Positions 41,043 through 49,153 of a DNA stretch of 64,000 nucleotides are shown in pieces (the stretch's first letter is position 1; every line of letters starts with the position of its first letter). Source of the DNA: Haloarcula salina. Its GTDB lineage: Archaea > Halobacteriota > Halobacteria > Halobacteriales > Haloarculaceae. Location: contig NZ_WRXL01000002.1 of assembly GCF_010119195.1 (NCBI RefSeq), positions 310,001-374,000 on the forward strand. Reading direction: 5' to 3'. The notes beneath the pieces are model-generated. The model saw only the letters and a list, made by a program, of their open reading frames with translations. It was not told where the DNA came from and searched no databases. The position numbers were made by a program, and so were the translations under genes.

Positions 41043-43136
41043 ATGGCTGCATTCACATACGCTCCGGCGATCGTCTTGCTGCCGTTCGTATCGTTCCTCG
41101 TGGCGCTGTTCGCCGGCGACCGCATGCCGAAAGGCGGCGCGCTCGCCGGGATCACCGCGACGGGTGGATCGCTCCTGCTGTCGATCTGGGTCGCGCTGAC
41201 CGTCGCCGGCGGTGAGACGTACAACCAGTTCGTCTACACGTGGGTCGCAGGCGTCGAGTCCCTGCAACTCCGATTCGGACTGCTGCTCGACCCGCTGTCG
41301 GCGCTCATGCTGCTGATCGTCTGTCTGATCTCCTTCCTCGTGCACATCTTCTCGCTCGGATACATGAACGACGAGGACGAGACCGGACTACCGCGCTACT
41401 ACGCCGGTCTCGGTCTGTTCACGGCGAGCATGCTCGGGTTCGTCGTCGCCAACAACCTCCTGATGGCGTTCATGTTCTTCGAGCTGGTGGGCCTGTGTTC
41501 GTACCTGCTCATCGGCTTCTGGTTCCGCGAGGCGGGACCGCCGAGCGCCGCGAAGAAGGCGTTCCTGGTCACCCGCTTCGGTGACTACTTCTTCCTCATC
41601 GGCGTCGTCGGCATCTTCGCGACCTTCGGCACGGGCCTGTTCGCGCCCGTCACGCAGGGCGGTGAGGTCGTCGCCGAGAGCTTCCCGGTGCTGGCCGAGC
41701 ACGCCGTTATAGATGGCGAGACGGAGTCCATCGCGATGCTCGACACCGTCGGGATGAGCGCGCAGGCCTGGTTCACGGTCCTCGGCCTGCTCGTGCTGGG
41801 CGGCGTCATCGGGAAGTCCGCGCAGTTCCCGCTACACACGTGGCTCCCGGACGCGATGGAAGGCCCGACGCCCGTCTCGGCGCTCATCCACGCGGCGACG
41901 ATGGTCGCGGCCGGCGTCTACCTCGTCGCGCGCATGTACGGCTTCTACGCCATCTCCCCGACGGCGCTCGCGGTCATCGCGCTCGTCGGCGGCTTCACGG
42001 CCCTGTTCGCGGCGACGATGGGCCTCGTGAAACAGGAGATCAAGCAGGTCCTCGCGTACTCCACCATCTCCCAGTACGGGTACATGATGCTCGCGCTGGG
42101 TTCCGGCGGGTACATCGCCGCGGTCTTCCACCTGACAACCCACGCCGTGTTCAAGGCGCTGCTGTTCCTCGGCGCGGGATCGGTCATCATCGCCATGCAC
42201 CACAACGAGAACATGTGGGACATGGGCGGCCTGAAAGAGCGCATGCCGGTGACCTACTGGACGTTCCTCTCCGGATCGCTCGCGCTCGCCGGCATCGTTC
42301 CGTTCGCCGGCTTCTGGTCCAAGGACGAGGTGCTCTACGAGGCGCTCATCCACGGCTTCGGGACGGAGGGCGGCCTCGGCACGGCGTATCTCCTCGCGTA
42401 CGCGATGGGGCTGCTCGCCGTGTTCTTCACCGGCTTCTACACCTTCCGGATGGTCTACCTGACGTTCCACGGGAACGCCCGCTCCGACACCGCACGCGAC
42501 CCCGTTCCGGTTCGCTGGAACGTCAAGGGGCCGCTCGCGGTCCTCGGGTTCCTCGCCGCGACCATCGGGTTCATCAACATGAAGCCCGTCGCGGAACTGA
42601 CCGGGGCGCACATCGACTTCCTGCACGTGTGGCTCAACGGCCCCGATGAGGGCGGCTGGCCCGCGGCGCTCAACACGGGACTGCACCACTACGAGACGCT
42701 CCTGCACGACGTGGCACACGTCACGAAGGGCTACCCGCTCGGTGAGACGCCGACGCTGCTCGCCTCTGCGGGCATCTCGCTGGGGCTTGCACTCGCCGGC
42801 GTGCTCGCGGCCCGGAGCCTCTATGCCGGTCCCGATCCGGTCGAGCACACGGACAAACTCGGCGGTCTGAAGACGGTACTCATGCACAACTACTACCAGG
42901 ACGAGTATCAGGTGTGGCTCGCGACGGGTGTCACCTACCCGGTCGCGCGTGCGATGGACAAGTTCGATCAGGGCGTCGTCGACGGCGTCGTCAACGGCGT
43001 CTCCAGCGTGAGCCTGTTCGGCGGGAGCCGCATCCGCCGGATCCAGTCCGGCCTCGTCAGCAACTACGCGATGTTGTTGACGCTCGGGCTCGTGTTGCTG
43101 CTCGCGTTCTTCGGCGTCATGGGGGGGTGGTTCTGA
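41043..43136 (+). CDS. nuoL: Complex I subunit L (antiporter-like)
   Basis: This 697-aa protein is the distal antiporter-like subunit with about 16 helices. Typical stretches: MLLIVCLISFLVHIFSLGYMNDEDE, FFELVGLCSYLLIGFWF (the conserved TM5 Glu), GVIGKSAQFPLHTWLPDAMEGPTPVSALIHAATMVAAGVYLVARM (Lys in TM7 and the HTWLPDAMEGPTPVSALIHAATM signature), and VKQEIKQVLAYSTISQYGYMMLALGSGGYIAAVFHLTTHAVFKALLFLGAGSVI. The C-terminus (YYQDEYQVWLATGV) leads to the long amphipathic lateral helix. It starts 3 bases after nuoK and stops directly before the nuoM ATG. Confidence 0.97.
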   Translation: MAAFTYAPAIVLLPFVSFLVALFAGDRMPKGGALAGITATGGSLLLSIWVALTVAGGETYNQFVYTWVAGVESLQLRFGLLLDPLSALMLLIVCLISFLVHIFSLGYMNDEDETGLPRYYAGLGLFTASMLGFVVANNLLMAFMFFELVGLCSYLLIGFWFREAGPPSAAKKAFLVTRFGDYFFLIGVVGIFATFGTGLFAPVTQGGEVVAESFPVLAEHAVIDGETESIAMLDTVGMSAQAWFTVLGLLVLGGVIGKSAQFPLHTWLPDAMEGPTPVSALIHAATMVAAGVYLVARMYGFYAISPTALAVIALVGGFTALFAATMGLVKQEIKQVLAYSTISQYGYMMLALGSGGYIAAVFHLTTHAVFKALLFLGAGSVIIAMHHNENMWDMGGLKERMPVTYWTFLSGSLALAGIVPFAGFWSKDEVLYEALIHGFGTEGGLGTAYLLAYAMGLLAVFFTGFYTFRMVYLTFHGNARSDTARDPVPVRWNVKGPLAVLGFLAATIGFINMKPVAELTGAHIDFLHVWLNGPDEGGWPAALNTGLHHYETLLHDVAHVTKGYPLGETPTLLASAGISLGLALAGVLAARSLYAGPDPVEHTDKLGGLKTVLMHNYYQDEYQVWLATGVTYPVARAMDKFDQGVVDGVVNGVSSVSLFGGSRIRRIQSGLVSNYAMLLTLGLVLLLAFFGVMGGWF

Positions 43137-44672
43137 ATGTGGGTCGCCGCACTCATCGCCATCACGCTCCTCGGCGCGGGCGTCGTCTTCCTGGCCCCGA
43201 ACCGGTACGCCGGGAAGCTCGCCGCCGGGATCAGTGCCGTCCCCGCCCTCATCAGCGTCTACATGTACTGGGTGTACCTCACGCAGTACGGCGGCACCGG
43301 TAACGCCCTGCTCTCGCCGGGCGACATCGCCTTCAGCCAGCAGATCCCGTGGATCTCGCTTGGCGGGCTCGAAGTGTCGTACTACGTCGGGCTCGACGGC
43401 GTCAGCATGCCGCTGCTCGCGCTGACGACCATCCTGACCACGCTCGCGCTGGTCTCCGCCTGGACGCCCATCGACGAGCGTCAGTCCCAGTTCTACGGGC
43501 TGATGCTCCTGATGGAGGTGAGCCTCATCGGCGTGTTCTCCGCGCTCGATTTCTTCCTCTGGTTCGTCTTCTGGGAGGGCGTGCTCATACCGATGTACCT
43601 GCTCATCGGCGTCTGGGGCGGCCCGCGCCGGAAGTACGCCGCGATCAAGTTCTTCGTGTACACGAACGTGGCGTCGCTGGTCATGTTCGCCGGCCTATTC
43701 GCGCTGGTGTTCGCCACCGACCTCACGTCGCTGGCCCTGCCCGCGATGGCCGAGGCGTTCCGTAACGCGAGCGGTCTGCCGACCGTCGCCGGAATCAACC
43801 TCATGACGCTCTCGTTCGTCATGATGTTCTTCGGCTTCGCGGTGAAGGTGCCCGTCTTCCCCCTGCACACGTGGCTCCCCGACGCACACGTCGAGGCCCC
43901 GACGCCGGTGTCGGTCATGCTGGCCGGGGTCCTCCTGAAGATGGGGACCTACGCCCTGCTGCGGTTCAACTTCACGATGCTCGCCGACACGGCCCGCCAG
44001 CTCGCGGTGCCGCTCGCCATCGTCGGCGTCGTCAGCGTCATCTACGGCGCGATGCTCGCGCTGGCACAGCGCGACCTCAAGCGCATCGTCGCGTACTCCT
44101 CCATCTCTTCGATGGGGTACGTCATCCTCGGACTGGTCGCGTTCACGCCCCACGGAATGGGCGGGGCGACCTTCCAGATGATCTCTCACGGTCTCATCTC
44201 GGGACTGATGTTCATGTCCGTCGGTGTCATCTACAACACGACGCACACGCGGATGGTCGGCGACATGTCCGGCCTCGCGGACCGGATGCCGTGGACGGTC
44301 GGCATCTTCGTCGCCGCCGCCTTCGGTTACATGGGCCTGCCGCTGATGAGCGGCTTCGCGGCCGAGTACCTCGTCTTCCTCGGCTCGTTCGACGCCGCGA
44401 CGCTCGGCGGCGCGGCACCGGTGCTGACCGCCCTCGCGATGTTCGGCATCGTCGTCGTGGCCGGCTACCTGCTGTGGGCGATGCAGCGGACCCTCTTCGG
44501 GCCGTTCGCCATCGAGACGGACTACGACGTGGGCCCGGCCGCGTTCCACGACGTGGCCCCGCTCGCGGTGTTGCTCCTGCTGGTCATCGCGCTCGGCGTC
44601 GCTCCCGACCTCTCGTATGACATGATACAGCACTCGATTTCCCCGGTTCTCGACCTCGGAGGTGGTGCATAG
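43137..44672 (+). CDS. nuoM: Complex I subunit M (antiporter-like)
   Basis: This 511-aa proton-pumping antiporter-like subunit has about 14 helices. Signatures: FFLWFVFWEGVLIPMYLLIGVWGGPRRKYAAIKFFVYT (TM5 Glu in WEGVLIPMY), FAVKVPVFPLHTWLPDAHVEAPTPVSVMLAGVLLKMGTYALLRF (TM7 Lys), and QRDLKRIVAYSSISSMGYVILGLVAFTP. The HVEAPTPVSVMLAGVLLKMG block sets it apart from NuoL and NuoN. It starts with no gap after the nuoL stop codon and its own stop is directly followed by nuoN. Confidence 0.97.
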   Translation: MWVAALIAITLLGAGVVFLAPNRYAGKLAAGISAVPALISVYMYWVYLTQYGGTGNALLSPGDIAFSQQIPWISLGGLEVSYYVGLDGVSMPLLALTTILTTLALVSAWTPIDERQSQFYGLMLLMEVSLIGVFSALDFFLWFVFWEGVLIPMYLLIGVWGGPRRKYAAIKFFVYTNVASLVMFAGLFALVFATDLTSLALPAMAEAFRNASGLPTVAGINLMTLSFVMMFFGFAVKVPVFPLHTWLPDAHVEAPTPVSVMLAGVLLKMGTYALLRFNFTMLADTARQLAVPLAIVGVVSVIYGAMLALAQRDLKRIVAYSSISSMGYVILGLVAFTPHGMGGATFQMISHGLISGLMFMSVGVIYNTTHTRMVGDMSGLADRMPWTVGIFVAAAFGYMGLPLMSGFAAEYLVFLGSFDAATLGGAAPVLTALAMFGIVVVAGYLLWAMQRTLFGPFAIETDYDVGPAAFHDVAPLAVLLLLVIALGVAPDLSYDMIQHSISPVLDLGGGA

Positions 44673-46235
44673 ATGGCACAGTTACCGAGCTGGATGGGGC
44701 TCGCGCCCGCGCTCGCGCTCGGACTGGCCTCGCTGGTCCTGCTGCTGTCTGACTCCATCGATCCGGACACGACGAACACGCCGGCGCTTGCCGGCATCTC
44801 CGTCGTGGGCTCGCTGGTCGCGCTGGCCTCGGCCGTCGGGTTCATCATCGGTGGCACGGGCGTCCCGACGAGTGAAGGCGGACAGGGGACCCCGGTCCTG
44901 TTCGGCGGTCAGCTAGTCGTCGACCAGATGGCTCTGTTCTTCATGGTCATCGTCGCCAGCGTGACTGCGCTGGTCGTGCTCGCGAGCTACGACTACGTGT
45001 CCGAGCACAGCTACCAGGCCGAGTTCTTCGCGCTGGTGATGCTGTCGGCGACCGGCATGACGCTTCTGAGCGCGGCCAACAGCCTCGCGACGGCGTTCGT
45101 CGCGCTCGAACTTGTGTCGCTTCCCTCGTACGCGCTCGTCGCGTTCCTCAAGAAGAACAGGGGCGGCGTCGAGGCGGGCCTGAAGTACTTCCTCATCGGC
45201 GCGGTGTCCTCGGCGGTGCTGGCCTACGGCATCTCGCTGGTGTACGCCGCGACCGGCGTCCTCCGGTTCGACGGCATCGCGACGGCCATCTCCAGCGGGA
45301 CCATCCAGACCATCGTCGACGGATCGGTCCAGGCGCAGTCCGGCGAGCCCGCGGTGCCGATGTCGATTCTCGGCGTCGGGATCCTGATGGTCATCGGCGG
45401 CGTGGCGTTCAAGACCGCCGCCGTGCCGTTCCACTTCTGGGCACCGGAGGCCTACGAGGGCGCGCCCGCGCCCATCTCGGGCTTCCTCTCGTCGGCGTCG
45501 AAGGCCGCAGGCTTCGTGCTGGCGTTCCGCGTCTTCGCCGTCGCCTTCCCGATCGGCGACCTGCTCGCCACCGGCGGGGCGATCAACTGGGTCGTGGCCT
45601 TCCAGATCCTCGCCATCGCGACGATGTTCATCGGGAACTTCGCCGCGGCGACCCAGGAGAAGGTCAAGCGGATGCTGGCGTACTCCAGCGTCGGCCACGC
45701 CGGCTACGTGCTCATCGGCCTCGCCGCGGTGTCGGCCTCCGGTGAGGGGCTGAGCTTCAGTATCAGTGCCGGAATGTCCCACCTGCTGGTCTATGGCTTC
45801 ATGAACACGGGCGCGTTCCTGTTCATCGCGCTGGCCGAGTACTGGGGCGTCGGCCGCCGCTTCGAGGACTACAACGGCCTCGGCAAGGAAGCGCCGGTCG
45901 CCTGCGCGGCGATGACGGTGTTCCTGTTCAGCCTGGCCGGCCTGCCGATCGGCGGCGGGTTCTTCTCGAAGTTCTACCTGTTCCAGGCGACGCTGAACGT
46001 CGGCGCGTGGTCGCTGGCCGCCGCGCTCATCATCAACAGCGCGCTGAGCCTGTTCTACTACTCCCGCGTCGTCAAGGCGATGTGGATCGAGGAGCCGACC
46101 GGCGAGCGCTCCATCGACTCGTACCCGATGGGCCTGTACACGGCCGTCGTCGGGGCGGCGATCGTGACGTTCCTGCTCGTCCCCGGCTTCAACCAGGTCT
46201 CGGAGATCGCCTTCCAGGCCGCGCAGTTGCTGTAG
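44673..46235 (+). CDS. nuoN: Complex I subunit N (antiporter-like)
   Basis: This 520-aa protein is the third antiporter-like subunit, with about 14 helices. ALVSLPSYALVAFLKKNRGGVEAGLKYFLIGAVSSAVLAYGISLVY holds the TM5 Glu (FVALELVSLPSYAL) and the GGVEAGLKYFLIGA signature unique to NuoN. FKTAAVPFHFWAPEAYEGAPAPISGFLSSASKAAGFV carries the TM7 Lys. TQEKVKRMLAYSSVGHAGYVLIGLAA is also typical. It ends the nuo operon; a T-rich stretch follows before the convergent MBL gene. Confidence 0.97.
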   Translation: MAQLPSWMGLAPALALGLASLVLLLSDSIDPDTTNTPALAGISVVGSLVALASAVGFIIGGTGVPTSEGGQGTPVLFGGQLVVDQMALFFMVIVASVTALVVLASYDYVSEHSYQAEFFALVMLSATGMTLLSAANSLATAFVALELVSLPSYALVAFLKKNRGGVEAGLKYFLIGAVSSAVLAYGISLVYAATGVLRFDGIATAISSGTIQTIVDGSVQAQSGEPAVPMSILGVGILMVIGGVAFKTAAVPFHFWAPEAYEGAPAPISGFLSSASKAAGFVLAFRVFAVAFPIGDLLATGGAINWVVAFQILAIATMFIGNFAAATQEKVKRMLAYSSVGHAGYVLIGLAAVSASGEGLSFSISAGMSHLLVYGFMNTGAFLFIALAEYWGVGRRFEDYNGLGKEAPVACAAMTVFLFSLAGLPIGGGFFSKFYLFQATLNVGAWSLAAALIINSALSLFYYSRVVKAMWIEEPTGERSIDSYPMGLYTAVVGAAIVTFLLVPGFNQVSEIAFQAAQLL

Positions 46236-46282
46236 ACGCCCGATTTCTGCTTTCTGTCGCTGTTCTCGCCTATCTCGTCCGA

Positions 46283-47233
46283 TCAGACCGACTCGTACAC
46301 GAACACGCCGCCGGTCTCACGCTGCTCGACGCGGTCGTCGGCTTCGAGTACGTCCAGGTGGCCGACGGCTTCGCTGAGTCCGGCGAAATACTCGGTCGCC
46401 GGCAGATCACCGAACAGGGCCGTCATCACGTCGACCGGGGTCGTCGCGCCGCCGGCGACGATCTCCGCGACCTCGTCGGTCCGCTGGTCGTGTTCGTCGA
46501 GGATAGTGTCGATGCGCTCTCGCGGTGAGTCGACGGGTTCGCGGTGACCGGTGAGAAAGCGGTCGTGTCCCTGCTCGCGGAGCCACCGCAGCGAGTCGTT
46601 GAACGCGGGCAGGACACGAGGGCGTTCGGCTCCGCGCTCCGGCGGGGCCTGGAGGAACGGGTTCGGCGTGATGTCGCCGAGGACGTTGTCGCCGACGAGC
46701 GCCTCGCGTCGGCCCTCGTCGTCGTAGGAGAAGATCAGTTCACCGGCGGCGTGCCCCTCGACGGTGTCGACAGTGAGCATCCGGTCGTCGACCGTCACCG
46801 TGTCACCGGCGTCCAGTTTGCGGTCGGTGTCGACGCTCTGCGCGTAGGCGAGAAACGCCTCCGGGAGCTGCGTGACCGTCGCGGCGGTTTCAGCGGATGT
46901 CCCACAGCGCTCGAAGAAGTCGACGAAGTACGACTGCTCGGTGTCGAGTTGCGCCGCGAAGTCCGCCATGATGCGTGCGGCCGGCGGACTGGCGAGGATT
47001 CGCGTGCCCTGGCTGGCGAAGCGCTTCGCCAACCCGAAGTGGTCTGGATGCGGGTGCGTGACCACGATCTGTTCGATGTCGGCGGGGGCGAGTTCGCGTG
47101 CCTCCAGCGCCTCGACCAGCCGTGACCACGCCTCCTCGCTGTCCGGGCCGGGATCGACGATCGTTCGGCCCGCGACGTAGGCGTTGACCGGACCCACCTG
47201 AAAAGGTGTAGGTATCGACACCCGCGTAAACAT
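46283..47233 (-). CDS. MBL-fold metallo-hydrolase
   Basis: This 316-aa enzyme has a metallo-beta-lactamase fold. The metal-binding motif THPHPDHFG (HxHxDH, residues 60-66 region) is followed by TVEGHAAGELIFSYDD (His), LVGDNVLG (Asp) and LTGHREPV (His). The start VSIPTPFQVGPVNAYVAGRTIVDPGPDSEEAW is typical of the LACTB2/glyoxalase-II-like group. A C-terminal winged-helix-like helical extension (ERIDTILDEHDQRTDEVAEIVAGGATTPVDVMTALFG) is characteristic for this subgroup. The substrate is unknown; thioester or RNA/lactone cleavage occurs in related proteins. It converges on nuoN. Confidence 0.9.
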   Translation of the reverse strand: MFTRVSIPTPFQVGPVNAYVAGRTIVDPGPDSEEAWSRLVEALEARELAPADIEQIVVTHPHPDHFGLAKRFASQGTRILASPPAARIMADFAAQLDTEQSYFVDFFERCGTSAETAATVTQLPEAFLAYAQSVDTDRKLDAGDTVTVDDRMLTVDTVEGHAAGELIFSYDDEGRREALVGDNVLGDITPNPFLQAPPERGAERPRVLPAFNDSLRWLREQGHDRFLTGHREPVDSPRERIDTILDEHDQRTDEVAEIVAGGATTPVDVMTALFGDLPATEYFAGLSEAVGHLDVLEADDRVEQRETGGVFVYESV

Positions 47234-47394
47234 GTCTCGTCATAACGGTCGCCCGCTGAAAACAGTTCACCCCGATCCGGAGGGCTGGCAGGGGCGACAC
47301 TTGGGCCGTAGGTCACTGAGAGTGGGTATATCAGGTAGTCGATTGTTACTAGCCGGGCACAAGAGATATATTCGTCCTTCACGTAGGGACAGAT

Positions 47395-47664
47395 ATGAAC
47401 AAACACTTCGAGGACGCCCGGTACTACCTGAAGCGCGCTGGCGAGACGGCCACGAAAGGTGTCAAAGAGGAACTCGAACCAGTCGAAGAACGGTTCCGAG
47501 AACTCACCGGGAAAGAAGAAGAGCCCGAACCGAGCCGCCTCGACTCGGTGAAAGCCGACCTGAAGGAACTGCAGGGGAAGGCCGAGGGCGAAGCCGAGCA
47601 GGCGATAGCCGACGCTCGCGAGAAGATCGGAGCGTACCGCCAGAAAGAAGAGACCGAGGCGTAG
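47395..47664 (+). CDS. Small helical haloarchaeal protein (DUF7553-like)
   Basis: This 89-aa protein is highly charged and almost wholly helical in pattern: HFEDARYYLKRAGETATKGVKEELEPVEERFRELTGKEEEPEPSRLDSVKADLKELQGKAEGEAEQAIADAREKIGAYRQ. Two coiled-coil-like helices are separated by an acidic Pro-containing hinge at about residues 40-48. I connect it with the haloarchaeal DUF7553 family from memory. A TATA-like gagatatatt ends about 23 bases before the ATG, so the transcript is probably leaderless. It lies just upstream of a tRNA gene; the link to tRNA biology, if any, is unknown. Confidence 0.75.
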   Translation: MNKHFEDARYYLKRAGETATKGVKEELEPVEERFRELTGKEEEPEPSRLDSVKADLKELQGKAEGEAEQAIADAREKIGAYRQKEETEA

Positions 47665-47711
47665 TCGGAAAGCAATTCTTAAGGCATCCCCTCGAATAGC
47701 CACAGGTGAGC

Positions 47712-47786
47712 GGGTTGGTGATCTAGTCCGGTTATGATACCTCCTTCACACGGAGGAAGTCGGCGGTTCGAATCCGCCCCAACCCA
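47712..47786 (+). tRNA. tRNA-Val (anticodon CAC)
   Basis: This 75-nt tRNA has all four arms. Acceptor GGGTTGG pairs with CCAACCC and is followed by discriminator A. The D arm is tagtccggttatga, and the anticodon stem CCTCC/GGAGG encloses the loop TTCACAC with anticodon CAC at positions 34-36. The T arm is GGCGG-TTCGAAT-CCGCC. CCA is not encoded. A TATA-like ttcttaagg sits about 30 bases upstream of the 5' end. The 3' end of the gene is repeated about 100 bases downstream. Confidence 0.96.
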
Positions 47787-47890
47787 TACCCTGCCGCGAA
47801 CACTGTGAGCGGCTGGTCTGGGTCGTCGATTCGGACCCTGCGAGACGAACGCTGTGAGTCTCGCTCCGGTGAGAATCCGCCCCAACCCAT
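47770..47890. repeat. Direct repeat of the tRNA-Val 3' end (att-like)
   Basis: GAATCCGCCCCAACCCAT occurs at 47770-47787 (T loop to just past the tRNA end) and exactly again at 47873-47890, 103 bases later. The match extends left as CGGT-NN before the GAATCC. Such duplication of a tRNA 3' end is what a site-specific integrase leaves, as attL/attR. The 85 bases between contain no gene, so at most a remnant of an element is present. Confidence 0.6.
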
Positions 47891-47937
47891 TCGTTTTGCG
47901 GTGAAGATCTGATAGAACAATCGCCGGGCCCGAGCGG

Positions 47938-48051
47938 TTACGAGTCGTGTGTCTCCAGCGAGGCACCGCAGTCAGGGCACTCGCCGTCGGTGATCGTCAC
48001 TTGCATGTCGCAGGCGGGGCAGTAGTCGCGATAACAGGCGGGATCGCCCAT
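47938..48051 (-). CDS. 37-aa zinc-finger mu-protein
   Basis: The protein starts with ATG (MGDPACYRDYCPACDM) and ends with TAA. It has two CxxC knuckles: CPAC at residues 11-14 and CPDCG at 25-29, with the pattern found in small CPxCG zinc-finger proteins that are numerous in haloarchaea. In Haloferax, small proteins of this class affect biofilm formation, swarming and regulation; the role here is unknown. It lies between the att-like repeat and the HTH_10 gene, on the opposite strand to both. The first Cys at 6 may be a spare ligand. Length is below usual gene-finder limits, yet the reading is clean. Confidence 0.75.
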   Translation of the reverse strand: MGDPACYRDYCPACDMQVTITDGECPDCGASLETHDS

Positions 48052-48118
48052 ACGAACACCGTCGGGCGCGATCGACGTGAACGTTTCTCACCGGCGAGAC
48101 GCTCACCCCAGAGTATCG

Positions 48119-48164
48119 CTATCAGCATAGTACTTTCGCGGGTACTTCACTATCTGTATAGTAG
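48119..48164. promoter_or_regulatory. Two palindromic sites upstream of the BAT-type regulator
   Basis: CTATCAGCATAG at 48119-48130 and CTATCTGTATAG at 48150-48161 are two CTAT-N4-ATAG palindromes exactly 31 bp apart (about three helix turns), with the second extended to ACTATCTGTATAGT. GTACTT is also repeated between them. They lie 36-81 bases before the ATG at 48200, the position for operator or activator sites. No source regulator is shown. Confidence 0.6.
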
Positions 48165-48199
48165 CAATGGGCTTCTGTCCATTACGACTGTACTGTTGT

Positions 48200-48973
48200 A
48201 TGCGCGACACCGCCGACCAGGGGTCGACCACCGAAACTGCTCGCCCGCCCGACGACACTACCCACGGACCCGCGCCGCTCTCGCAGGAACGGGATACGTC
48301 ATCGGAGAGCAGTCGGGAACGGGAGCCACTCGGCGTGGAGTTCTGTCTCAGCCACGCCGGGCTGGTCCTGACGGATGCCGTTGCGTCCGGCAGTGACGTA
48401 ACCGTCTCCCTGGAACAACAGGTGGCCGACGGCGAATCGACACTGCTGGTGGTCGCCGTCGAGGGCGACGACTTCGAGGGATTCGAGGCGGCACTCGGCG
48501 CGGACGCGACTGTTACCGACCCCGCCGTACTGGACCGCAGTCCGAGCAGACGGCTCTATCGCGTCGAGGTAACCGGCGAGGCGGAACGGATCACACCGTC
48601 GCTCGTCCGTTCGGGCGGTCGCGTCCTCGAGATGCGAACCGCCGACGGACAGTGGCAGGTCTGCGCGCAGTTCGTCTCACGGACGGCGCTCTCGGAGTTC
48701 CGGGCCGTCTGTACCGACCGGAACGTCACCTTCAGACTCGACCGCCTGTACCGGACGGGTGGCGGGTCGAACGCTGGCGTCTGTGGTCTGACCGCTGACC
48801 AGCAAACGGCGCTCGAAACCGCGCACCGCGAGGGATACTTCGACGTTCCACGCGGGATTTCACAGGCCGAGCTGGCGGACGAACTCGGGATTTCGCCGTC
48901 GGCAGTGTCACAGCGGATCCGCCGCGGGCTGGATCAGGTCCTCGGGTCGGAACTCGACGTGCCCACGGAGTAA
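48200..48973 (+). CDS. BAT/HTH_10 (bacterio-opsin-activator-like) transcriptional regulator
   Basis: The protein is 257 aa from the ATG giving MRDTADQGSTTETARP. An N-terminal disordered acidic stretch (1-45) is followed by the BAT-type beta domain (VEFCLSHAGLVLTDAVASGSDVTVSLEQQVADGESTLLVVAVEG...ALGADATVTDPAVLD...LYRVEVTGEAERITPSLVRSGGRVLEMRT). A linker then leads to the HTH_10 domain: GLTADQQTALETAHREGYFDVPRGISQAELADELGISPSAVSQRIRRGLDQVLGSEL (residues about 195-250). The LTxxQxxALxxAxxxGYF.VPR block is diagnostic. Unlike Bat itself, it has no PAS or GAF domain. Two CTAT-N4-ATAG palindromes upstream may be its own operators. Confidence 0.9.
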   Translation: MRDTADQGSTTETARPPDDTTHGPAPLSQERDTSSESSREREPLGVEFCLSHAGLVLTDAVASGSDVTVSLEQQVADGESTLLVVAVEGDDFEGFEAALGADATVTDPAVLDRSPSRRLYRVEVTGEAERITPSLVRSGGRVLEMRTADGQWQVCAQFVSRTALSEFRAVCTDRNVTFRLDRLYRTGGGSNAGVCGLTADQQTALETAHREGYFDVPRGISQAELADELGISPSAVSQRIRRGLDQVLGSELDVPTE

Positions 48974-49153
48974 GCGAGTCGAATGTGGTAACTCGGTACC
49001 GGAATCGAACAGAGTGCGGAGATAAGGCGTGATTACTACATCTATCAACCGATTAACCACACGAGCGGAGACGTTGATCGGTAATGCCAGTCCTCGTCCG
49101 ATCGGTGATGCTGTGCCAAAAAGGATATTATTCCGCTCTGACAGTCATATGGT

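Noticed and set aside
47787-47872. A second tRNA or small RNA between the two att-like copies
   Set aside because: No cloverleaf can be drawn from the 85 bases; only the 3' half of the tRNA is repeated.
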